Origin: Oenococcus oeni DSM 20252 = AWRIB129
Lineage (GTDB): Bacteria > Bacillota > Bacilli > Lactobacillales > Lactobacillaceae
Length of the DNA: 64,000 bases
Reading direction: 5' to 3'
Assembly: GCF_000372485.1 (NCBI RefSeq)
Contig: NZ_AQVA01000006.1
Location: 1 to 64,000 of the forward strand
A model generated the notes under the pieces. That model worked only from the letters and a program-made list of their open reading frames with translations. It did not search any database and was not told the DNA's origin. Below, in pieces: positions 57,452 through 64,000 of this stretch; position 1 is the first letter of the stretch; every line of letters begins with the position of its first letter. The translations under genes were made by a program, and so were the position numbers.

Positions 57452-58436
57452 TCAATTTAAAGAAATAGTTTGAAAATTGCTTGTATCTTCTTTGAAAAAA
57501 AATCTCTTTGCTTTGTTCTAACAGACTATCATTAAGCACCAATTTAAACAATCCGGTTGCGGAATAGTTTTCGTAGTATAAAGTCCTTGTTTCCAAAGCA
57601 ACCGCCGAACGATAAACCGTATAAGTGTCTGAACGGGACGACATCTTCGGAACTGTAACGGAATTTAAAATATTGCGGGCATTAACGAGCTGTTCTTCCT
57701 GATCGGCTGCCGAATCACTTCTTTCTTTTAAATAAGCTGCGCGAATAAATCTAGCGCTGGGAGTATAACCGCCCGGCAACTGTTTTTTACCGGAAAAATC
57801 TTTTGAAGCAACATGCTGGGAATTGTAGGACAGTTGTCCATTCAAGTATTCGGGAAGCAAAGGCATATAGTCATTCAGTTTATTGACTTCGCGTTTAAAA
57901 TTAGGAGCATTCGTTACGACGCCCAAAGGATTTTCAATGACCCGCATCGGCATCGACAAAGGTTCGATAATAACAAAACGTCCACTAGGATCAGCAGCAG
58001 CATAATGCAGATCGGCGTCGCCATATTTGTTCAGCGCTTCGTTGTCATTTATAACCTCGATTGACGGCAAGGACTCGATCAATTCCTGGACCGAACGAAA
58101 ATTTGTCATTGCCCAAAAGGCAAATTCAAAAGGAGCCAACTGAATTTTCTTTTCATTTCTCGTTTTGGCATATTGCCGACTGGCATTGGCAAAAGTCAAT
58201 TTTTGTACGGATAAACCAAATTCATTCACGCCATCCGATAAATCGGCGTGCATTTTTCGGTCATGGCCTGATCCAATAGCAGCATATTTATTGATGTATT
58301 CTTTCCCATCGTAAACTGAACTCCACTTATACCCACGCGGAACAAAAAGTGGAAAGGCATATAAACCGTGCCAATCCATTGTCCGAGAAAGAAGGTGACT
58401 GTGGTCATATGCGATTTGAAATATCGAAGTACACAT
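57452..58436 (-). pseudogene. Choloylglycine hydrolase / penicillin V acylase family gene, 3' frameshift
   Basis: An N-terminal-nucleophile amide hydrolase. Cys2 (MCTSIF) is the nucleophile, with R18 and D21 (RTMDW) and VTNAPNF near 175 matching active-site positions. The body is intact to about residue 310. At the T8 run 57495-57502 the frame continues to lepA without stop. Deleting one T gives an ordinary ending (…[14 protein letters not shown] then TGA at 57452-57454) and a 327-residue protein, the usual size. As it stands it encodes a hydrolase with an aberrant tail fused to LepA. Bile salt hydrolysis is not established; the family also cleaves penicillin V and acyl-homoserine lactones. 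Confidence 0.8.
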
Positions 58437-58442
58437 AATCTA

Positions 58443-58448
58443 ATTTTA
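58443..58448 (-). promoter_or_regulatory. -10 box of the choloylglycine hydrolase gene, leaderless geometry
   Basis: TAAAAT on the minus strand, six bases (TAGATT), then the ATG at 58436. No Shine-Dalgarno. The queA terminator lies just upstream. Confidence 0.55.
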
Positions 58449-58455
58449 GAGCAAA

Positions 58456-58480
58456 GAAAAAACAGTTTTTAAAAACTGCT
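58456..58480 (-). terminator. Terminator after queA
   Basis: On the minus strand the perfect palindrome CAGTTTTTAAAAACTG (58463-58478) is followed by TTTTTTC. Confidence 0.75.
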
Positions 58481-58491
58481 CAATCATAAAT

Positions 58492-59571
58492 TCACTTATG
58501 GATGAACATCGCATCCCCGAAAGAAAAGAAACGATATTTTTCTTGAATCGCGTGCTTATATGCATTTAGGATATTTTCACGACCCGTAAACGCGGCGACC
58601 AGCATAACAAGCGTTGATTTTGGTAAATGAAAGTTGGTAATAAAAGCGTCGACAGTTGTCCATCTGAAACCAGGTTTAATAAATATATCAGTCCAACCGG
58701 AGTCCGCCTGAACATTGCCTCCATATTTATCCCTGTTAAATTTATGACCAATTGTTTCCAAAGTTCGAATCGTTGTTGTACCGGTAGCAACAATCCGACC
58801 GCCATTATTGCGAACTTGGTTGATCTGGTCGGCCGCTGCCTGGCTCAATTGGTAAAATTCGGAATGCATTTTATGTTTGTCAATATTTTCCTCTTCGACC
58901 GGACGAAAAGTTCCAAGGCCAACATGCAAAGTCAATTCGATTGTTTTAATGCCCTTTGCGCGAACCTTGTCAAGCAGTTCCGGAGTCCAATGCAAGCCGG
59001 CAGTTGGAGCTGCCGCCGATCCTTCAATTTTTGAATATACTGTTTGATAGCGTTCCTGGTCTTTTAATTTCTCTTTAATGTATGGCGGAAGCGGCATTTC
59101 GCCAAGCTTATCCAACAATTCCATAAAAATTCCATCATATTGAAATTCCACATAACGGCCACCATGTTCAAGTTCGCCAACAACTTTACCGGTCATGATC
59201 GTTTCATTCTCATTACCAAAATCAATTACCGAACCAACCGGAAATTTCTTGGCCGGTTTAATCAAAGTTTCCCAAACATCGCCATGATCCTGTCTTAATA
59301 AAAGTACTTCGACATGTCCCTTGGTTTCAGGACGCCAGCCACGCAGCCGAGCCGGAATAACACGCGAATTGTTCATTACAAGCGCATCACCAGGATTTAG
59401 ATAATCGATAATGTCATAAAAATGCTTGTCTTCATAAGCGCCGGTCTTAGCATTTAAAAGGAGCAAACGTGAGGCATCTCGCTGTTTTAAAGGGGTTTGA
59501 GCAATTAATTCATGCGGCAAATTATAATCAAAATCACTCAAAGTATAGTGTGGTACTTTTTCTTCAGTCAT
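58492..59571 (-). CDS. queA: S-adenosylmethionine:tRNA ribosyltransferase-isomerase
   Basis: This makes epoxyqueuosine in tRNA from preQ1. 359 residues. [22 protein letters not shown]-type N-terminus (about 11-36), [14 protein letters not shown] near 188, and C-terminal [19 protein letters not shown]. Normal length. It is downstream of ruvAB as in many Firmicutes, but separated by about 120 bases. Confidence 0.95.
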   Translation of the reverse strand: MTEEKVPHYTLSDFDYNLPHELIAQTPLKQRDASRLLLLNAKTGAYEDKHFYDIIDYLNPGDALVMNNSRVIPARLRGWRPETKGHVEVLLLRQDHGDVWETLIKPAKKFPVGSVIDFGNENETIMTGKVVGELEHGGRYVEFQYDGIFMELLDKLGEMPLPPYIKEKLKDQERYQTVYSKIEGSAAAPTAGLHWTPELLDKVRAKGIKTIELTLHVGLGTFRPVEEENIDKHKMHSEFYQLSQAAADQINQVRNNGGRIVATGTTTIRTLETIGHKFNRDKYGGNVQADSGWTDIFIKPGFRWTTVDAFITNFHLPKSTLVMLVAAFTGRENILNAYKHAIQEKYRFFSFGDAMFIHK

Positions 59572-59694
59572 TTTTTTCTTCTTTCAAAAAATAATTACTT
59601 GCAAACGGAGATTAAAAAACAAATCGGCCTAATCCTCTTTAAACGGCTCGGTCAAAAAAATCAATTCAAGCTATAGCTATATATATTATTCAAA
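59572..59694. other. Intergenic region between ruvB and queA
   Basis: No gene. On the minus strand ACCGAGCC and GGCCGAT are partly complementary and followed by TTTGTTTTTT, a weak terminator for ruvAB. A GAAAGAAG Shine-Dalgarno-like stretch precedes queA. Confidence 0.4.
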
Positions 59695-60711
59695 TCAAGA
59701 CAGACCGGTCTGATAGGGAATCTGAAGATGCTCATAAGCAGCTTGGGTCGCCTGGCGACCCCGCGGAGTTCTTTGAATAAAACCGATTTGGAGTAAATAA
59801 GGTTCGACCATTTCCTCGACCGTTTCACTATCTTCGCCAATATTAGAAGCAAGGGCATTCACGCCGGCTGGACCACCTTTATATTGGTGTATCAAAGTAT
59901 TGAGATATTTCAAGTCGGTCTCGTCCAATCCGCGAGCGTCAACATGTAATTTGTTTAAAGCGTTGTCAACAATCTGTTCGTCAATTGTATCTTTGCCGGC
60001 AACCTGAGCAAAATCGCGGACTCTTTTCAGCAAACGGTTAACAATTCTAGGTGTCCCCCGCGAACGCAAAGCCAATTCAGCAGCACCGGAACCGGCAATC
60101 GAAGTATCGAAAATTTCAGCTGTACGTTTGGCTATCAATTTTAAATCGCTAACCGGATAAAATTGCATATGAGCAACAATCCCAAACCGATCCCTTAATG
60201 GTGCTGAAAGCATTCCAGCTCTTGTAGTTGCACCAATCAAAGTAAAGGGCGGTAACGGAAAATGAATCGCATGAGCCGTTTCTCCCTGGCCAACAACGAT
60301 ATCAACATAAAAATCTTCCATTGCCGAATAAAGAACTTCTTCAACCGACTTTGGCAAGCGATGAATTTCATCGATAAATAAAATATCGCCGGCGGTCAAT
60401 TCATTCAATAAAGCAACCAGATCACCGGTTTTTTCAATGGCCGGTCCCGAGGTTGTTTTAATTTTCGCTCCCATCTCGTTGGCAATAACAATCGCCAAAG
60501 TAGTTTTGCCCAACCCAGGTGGTCCAAAAAGCAAAACGTGATCAAGAGCTTCGTCCCGTTGTTTGGCGGCTTTTAAATACACAGACAGTTGATCCTTAAT
60601 CTCTTTTTGACCAATATATTCCCTCAAATACTTTGGTCTCAATGTCAATTCAGAATCGATCTCGTCCGCGATTGGTTTTGCATCTAAAATTTTTTGATCT
60701 TCATCATTCAT
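59695..60711 (-). CDS. ruvB: Holliday junction branch migration ATPase RuvB
   Basis: A 338-residue AAA+ motor. Walker [10 protein letters not shown] (63-71), Walker [10 protein letters not shown] near 110, sensor GATTRAGML near 158, and C-terminal winged helix with [13 protein letters not shown] near 315. It overlaps ruvA by four bases. Confidence 0.97.
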   Translation of the reverse strand: MNDEDQKILDAKPIADEIDSELTLRPKYLREYIGQKEIKDQLSVYLKAAKQRDEALDHVLLFGPPGLGKTTLAIVIANEMGAKIKTTSGPAIEKTGDLVALLNELTAGDILFIDEIHRLPKSVEEVLYSAMEDFYVDIVVGQGETAHAIHFPLPPFTLIGATTRAGMLSAPLRDRFGIVAHMQFYPVSDLKLIAKRTAEIFDTSIAGSGAAELALRSRGTPRIVNRLLKRVRDFAQVAGKDTIDEQIVDNALNKLHVDARGLDETDLKYLNTLIHQYKGGPAGVNALASNIGEDSETVEEMVEPYLLQIGFIQRTPRGRQATQAAYEHLQIPYQTGLS

Positions 60712-61292
60712 TTGGTTAATAGTTTAAGTCCTTTTTGAATATATGCATCGGTTGTTAATTCACCAAGACTGGCTAATTTTGGATTTATTTTGTTAACTTC
60801 TTTTGAAGAAAAGCCCAAAGCCACTAGGGCGGCCAAGGCATCATCCAATTCAGCAGAATTTTCCAACAGATTCTTCATCGGAGCGATATTTTTCGAAAAA
60901 TCGCCCAATTTTCCCTTGAGATCAAGAACGATCTGTTGGGCGGTTTTATTTCCGATACCCGGGAACTTAGTTAAATATTTCGGTTTACCGTTCTCGACAG
61001 CGGCAATCAGCCCATCACGATCGCCACCGGCAATAATTGCCAAGGCCGATTTTGGTCCGATTCCGGAAACATTGAGCAGTTTTTGAAAAAGATTCCTTTC
61101 TTTAACTGTTTTAAAACCATAAAGACTAATCTGATTATCACGAACAATTTGTTCAGTAAAGATTGTCGTTTGATCGTTTTGATTATATTCATAAGGGTTG
61201 GGCGTAAAAACGCGAAAACCAATTCCATTAACATCGATGCCCACGTAACCCGCCGCGATCGTTTTAATGATGCCCGTCAAAAAGTCATACAT
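60708..61292 (-). CDS. ruvA: Holliday junction DNA-binding protein RuvA
   Basis: A 194-residue protein: N-terminal OB fold ([25 protein letters not shown]), helix-hairpin-helix segments with [13 protein letters not shown] and [17 protein letters not shown] near 73-125, and C-terminal domain III that contacts RuvB. TATAAT at 61299-61304 lies exactly six bases before the ATG with no Shine-Dalgarno, another leaderless candidate. Confidence 0.96.
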   Translation of the reverse strand: MYDFLTGIIKTIAAGYVGIDVNGIGFRVFTPNPYEYNQNDQTTIFTEQIVRDNQISLYGFKTVKERNLFQKLLNVSGIGPKSALAIIAGGDRDGLIAAVENGKPKYLTKFPGIGNKTAQQIVLDLKGKLGDFSKNIAPMKNLLENSAELDDALAALVALGFSSKEVNKINPKLASLGELTTDAYIQKGLKLLTK

Positions 61293-61298
61293 ATTAAA

Positions 61299-61304
61299 AT
61301 TATA
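61299..61304 (-). promoter_or_regulatory. -10 box of ruvAB, leaderless geometry
   Basis: TATAAT on the minus strand, then TTTAAT, then the ruvA ATG at 61292. It sits directly after the terminator of the upstream operon. Confidence 0.6.
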
Positions 61305-61308
61305 GCCG

Positions 61309-61340
61309 TGTTAAAAAAGACCCGCAGAAGGATCTTTCAA
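61309..61340 (-). terminator. Terminator after the proline iminopeptidase gene
   Basis: On the minus strand GAtCC / GGgTC with a 6-base loop, flanked by AAA and TTTTTT. Confidence 0.7.
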
Positions 61341-61342
61341 AC

Positions 61343-62254
61343 TCATTGAGCCGCTTCGGTGCGCTTCAGAAAAGCCGCCAAATTGTTATAAAATTCCACC
61401 GGATGATCGACTGCATGATGGTGGCCACCGTCTTTGTTAACAAACAATTCCGCTCCGGGAATCGTTTTTGCTGTTTCTTTCATCGACCAGACAGGCATCG
61501 TATCTTTTTCGCCGGTTGTGAGAAGCATTGGAATTTTAATATTATGCAAACGCGGACGAATATTCCAATCTTTCAAAATACCGGTAACGACGAATTCGTT
61601 ATTTCCTTGAAAGTGATTATAAACATCAGTTGCCAAAAGATCAGGACCGGCATCGGGATTGTAGTTCGCCGTTCTCTCGATATTCTCTTTATACAATTTA
61701 TTTAGATCGGCATGATAGCGAGAATCGGAAAAATCTTCCTTGGCTTCAATTGATTTCATATAGTCTACTTCGTCCTGACCAAGCAAATCCAAACGTTCCT
61801 GATTAATCGAGGTGACATAATCCTTAATGTTATCTGTCATTGAATAAACAATTGAGCCTTTCAAATGTTCGGGATGAGCCAAACTGTATTCGTAGGTCAA
61901 CACACCACCCCAGGAATGCCCTAACAGATAAAAATGATCAAGGCCCATCAAAGAGCGGACTTCTTCCAATTCATCCAAATAATATTGATAATTCAAAAAT
62001 TTATCAACGTTTTCCTTCTTCGTCCAGTCGGGTGATTCCGACCAGAAAGAACCAAGCTGATCGTAAGTGAATACTTGAACATCCATACCAACATATTTTT
62101 GAAAATTTTCTGCCCACGGCCAGAATTCTTTGGAAGTTCCACCGGGTCCGCCATGAAGAGTCAACAATTTAATCGGTGCAGCGGGGTTTCCAAAAGAAGC
62201 CGACCAAATGTCGTAACCGTTTTTTAAATGCAAAATCTTTGTCTGATGTTTCAT
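61343..62254 (-). CDS. pip: Proline iminopeptidase (alpha/beta hydrolase, S33)
   Basis: A 303-residue alpha/beta hydrolase that releases N-terminal proline from peptides. The oxyanion motif HGGPGG is at about 34-39, the nucleophile elbow GHSWGG at about 112-117 (Ser114), an Asp in TGEKDTMP near 250 and His in GGHHHAVDHP near 276. Family length is typical. Its start abuts the upstream dehydrogenase stop by one base (TAATG), so the two are co-translated. Confidence 0.88.
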   Translation of the reverse strand: MKHQTKILHLKNGYDIWSASFGNPAAPIKLLTLHGGPGGTSKEFWPWAENFQKYVGMDVQVFTYDQLGSFWSESPDWTKKENVDKFLNYQYYLDELEEVRSLMGLDHFYLLGHSWGGVLTYEYSLAHPEHLKGSIVYSMTDNIKDYVTSINQERLDLLGQDEVDYMKSIEAKEDFSDSRYHADLNKLYKENIERTANYNPDAGPDLLATDVYNHFQGNNEFVVTGILKDWNIRPRLHNIKIPMLLTTGEKDTMPVWSMKETAKTIPGAELFVNKDGGHHHAVDHPVEFYNNLAAFLKRTEAAQ

Positions 62255-63228
62255 TAATAGCCTTCTTTTAAATTAACTTCGTTAACGGCCAGTTTACCAT
62301 TGGCCAAATAACTTTTTAAGTTCGGTCCGAAAATTTTATAAGCATCGCGTTGGAAATGTTCCAAAAACGCTGAGGAGTGAGGAGTTACGATCACATTCTC
62401 CATCTTCCAAAGTGGTGAATCACTCGCAAGCGGTTCATGCTCAAAAACATCCAAAGCAGCACCGGATAAGATATCAGCTTTCAAAGCTTTAATTAGGTCC
62501 TTCTCAACAACACTCGGTCCCCGGCCAACATTGATAAAAATTGGTTGTTTTTTAAACAGTGAAAAGAAATCCGAGTCGAAATAACCACGAGTCTGTGTTG
62601 TCAAGGGCATGTCACTGATCAAATAGTCGGCATCCGCAAAATCTCCCAACTGCTCTTGAGTAATAACCCGATCAAAATATTTAAGATCCTTTCCGTGGCG
62701 ATTAACACCAATAACTTCAACATCAAAAGCCTGCAATATTTTAGCGATTGCTGAACCAATTGCGCCAGTCCCGAAAATAAGAATTTTCTTATCCTGCAAT
62801 TGCTTGATTTTTGGAAAATTAAAGTCCCAACTTTGCTTTGCTTGATTTGCAAGAGCGAATTTTAATCCGCGATTCAAAATCAAAATGTAAGCCAGAACAT
62901 TTTCCGAAATTGCTTCAGAATGAAGGCCACTCATATTAGAAACCATAATTCCGCGTTTTGCCAGTTGATCAAGTGGCAAAAAATCAATCCCAGCAGAAAT
63001 TGTTTGAACCCATTTTAGGGATTTACCGTTTGGAACGACTTTGCCAAACCAAGAACTGAAGCCATAACCTTTTTGAAGATGACTAAATTGGCCATAAACA
63101 ATTTCAATTTGGTCGACCAGTTCATTAGTCATCTCGTCAGCGTTAATCAATTCTAAATCAGGAAAATCACGATGGATCTGTTTAAGATCCGGATCCTTAA
63201 TTTTTTGCAACAACAATAATTTTGTCAT
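62254..63228 (-). CDS. D-isomer-specific 2-hydroxyacid dehydrogenase family protein
   Basis: A 324-residue NAD(P)-dependent oxidoreductase. Rossmann motif GTGAIGSAIAKIL at about 155-167; catalytic Arg in INVGRGPSV near 230; Glu in DVFEHEPL near 260; His in VTPHSSAF near 280. Close to the D-lactate/phosphoglycerate dehydrogenase superfamily, but the specific acid is unknown. TAGAAT lies exactly six bases before the ATG. Confidence 0.88.
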   Translation of the reverse strand: MTKLLLLQKIKDPDLKQIHRDFPDLELINADEMTNELVDQIEIVYGQFSHLQKGYGFSSWFGKVVPNGKSLKWVQTISAGIDFLPLDQLAKRGIMVSNMSGLHSEAISENVLAYILILNRGLKFALANQAKQSWDFNFPKIKQLQDKKILIFGTGAIGSAIAKILQAFDVEVIGVNRHGKDLKYFDRVITQEQLGDFADADYLISDMPLTTQTRGYFDSDFFSLFKKQPIFINVGRGPSVVEKDLIKALKADILSGAALDVFEHEPLASDSPLWKMENVIVTPHSSAFLEHFQRDAYKIFGPNLKSYLANGKLAVNEVNLKEGY

Positions 63229-63234
63229 ATCTTC

Positions 63235-63262
63235 ATTCTACAAAAGTTGTTTGAACTATACT
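63235..63262. promoter_or_regulatory. Divergent leaderless-type promoters
   Basis: Only 40 bases separate two divergent genes. On the minus strand TAGAAT (63235-63240) is six bases from the dehydrogenase ATG. On the plus strand TATACT (63257-63262) is six bases from the pepQ-like ATG. Neither has a Shine-Dalgarno or clear -35. Confidence 0.55.
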
Positions 63263-63268
63263 CGATCT

Positions 63269-64000
63269 ATGGCTAAATTCAATCAGACAAGATTAAACAA
63301 ATTGCAAAAGACCCTTGTCGATAAACAGATCGACTTCGCTTTTATTTCAGACTATAAAACAATTCAATATATCACCGGATTCGGTTCCAATCCTTATGAA
63401 AGGATTTTGGCAATGATCGTTTTTGCCGATAAGGATCCTTTCATCTTCGCACCGGCTTTAGAAGTCGAAGTCGTTAAATCGGTTGGCTGGCCCTACGACT
63501 TATATGGCTACCAAGATAATGAAGACGGCTTAGAAATGATCTATGACCATATTAAAGAGCGTAGCGCCAATCCAAAAAAAATAGCAACCGAGCAGGGAAA
63601 TTTGACTCTATCTCGTTTTAATCGCCTTCAGGCAGCTTTTCCAGATGCCGATTATTCATTTAATTTAACGCCGGTTATCGAGCATCAGCGTCTGATTAAA
63701 GACGAAGATGAAATAAAGAAGCTTGAACAAGCCGGTAGGGATGCCGATTTAGCTTTCGAAGCCGGTTTTAAGGCTCTGAAAGTCGGCAAAACAGAACTCC
63801 AAGTTGCTGCCAAACTTGAATTTGCAACAAAAAACCGCAATGTTCCGGAAATGTCCTTTGGTACTCTGGTTCAAACAGCCGAACATGCGGCCGATCCTCA
63901 CGGGGAAACATCGGACTTGGCGTTAAAAAATAATTCACTGGTTCTGTTTGACCTGGGCACTGTTTATAAAGGGTATATCTCGGATGCCAGTCGGACGGTT
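63269..64000 (+). CDS. Xaa-Pro dipeptidase/aminopeptidase (M24), 3' end outside the window
   Basis: 244 codons of an open frame cut by the window edge. N-terminal creatinase-like domain (about 1-125), then the start of the pita-bread catalytic domain with QRLIKDEDEIKKLEQAGRDAD near 138-158. FDLGTVYKGYISDASRTV at the cut end holds the first two metal-binding Asp residues. This is consistent with PepQ- or PepP-type peptidases that cut X-Pro bonds, next to proline iminopeptidase. The C-terminal metal ligands lie beyond the edge. Confidence 0.88.
   Translation, partial: MAKFNQTRLNKLQKTLVDKQIDFAFISDYKTIQYITGFGSNPYERILAMIVFADKDPFIFAPALEVEVVKSVGWPYDLYGYQDNEDGLEMIYDHIKERSANPKKIATEQGNLTLSRFNRLQAAFPDADYSFNLTPVIEHQRLIKDEDEIKKLEQAGRDADLAFEAGFKALKVGKTELQVAAKLEFATKNRNVPEMSFGTLVQTAEHAADPHGETSDLALKNNSLVLFDLGTVYKGYISDASRTV

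Noticed and set aside
57495-57502. Programmed ribosomal frameshift at the T8 run of the Ntn hydrolase gene
   Set aside because: A programmed slip site would normally have a stimulatory structure or internal Shine-Dalgarno and a functional reason. None is visible, and a simple indel explains it better, though slippage in transcription is not excluded.
1-64000. Insertion sequences, prophage, tRNA genes or CRISPR arrays
   Set aside because: No transposase, integrase, phage structural gene, cloverleaf or regular repeat-spacer pattern was found.

Overview
This 64 kb window is chromosomal DNA from a low-GC Gram-positive bacterium of the Leuconostocaceae, most likely Oenococcus (probably O. oeni). 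The species call is inference. It rests on the LafA/LafB-like glycolipid synthase pair with a type I LTA synthase, a short LID-less adenylate kinase, a CtsR-type operator in front of a ClpL ATPase, and several accessory genes broken by homopolymer indels. The last point fits the known absence of MutS/MutL mismatch repair in Oenococcus. Almost everything is on the minus strand; plus-strand genes are nagB, clpL, a small membrane protein, a cell-wall amidase and a 3'-truncated Xaa-Pro peptidase.

Layout. 1-210 holds what looks like the promoter and boxA leader of an rRNA operon running leftward out of the window. 366-6209 is a tight operon for membrane glycolipid and lipoteichoic acid synthesis (lafA, lafB, a flippase-like protein, ykuJ, ltaS). 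6253-10805 holds PTS and amino-sugar genes: ptsI, a HAD phosphatase, a broken PTS IIB gene, nagB and ptsH. 10918-14544 has small hypothetical proteins and clpL. 14603-19364 holds pgk, ybjQ, pgi and glmS. 19474-24189 is a polyamine ABC operon (potABCD) followed by a frameshifted EamA transporter. 24304-43127 is a nearly continuous ribosomal block: rplM-rpsI, truA and the ECF module, then the rpoA, spc and S10 clusters. 43354-46217 has two broken cell-envelope genes, an Apf-like secreted protein and an OatA-like O-acetyltransferase. 46285-52611 holds aspS-hisS, a lytH-like amidase and rsh (RelA/SpoT). 52598-58436 contains rsmE, an oxidoreductase, a split membrane-anchored protein, and a bile-salt-hydrolase-family gene that runs in frame into lepA. 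58492-64000 holds queA, ruvBA, a proline iminopeptidase, a D-2-hydroxyacid dehydrogenase and the partial pepQ-like gene.

I see no CRISPR array, prophage, insertion sequence or tRNA, and no clear new multi-gene system. The observations most worth following are: (1) six accessory genes broken by single-base events, at least four in or beside short homopolymers, while every essential gene is intact; one of these fuses a bile salt hydrolase-like ORF to LepA; (2) a recurring start-site layout, a -10 box followed by exactly 6 (sometimes 7) bases and then the start codon with no Shine-Dalgarno, suggesting leaderless mRNAs for about nine genes; (3) mutually exclusive RNA hairpins in the spc operon between rplE and rpsH, where rpsN (S14) is normally found but is missing; (4) an Arg/Gly-rich repeat tail on ribosomal protein S3 and a charged tail on L3.
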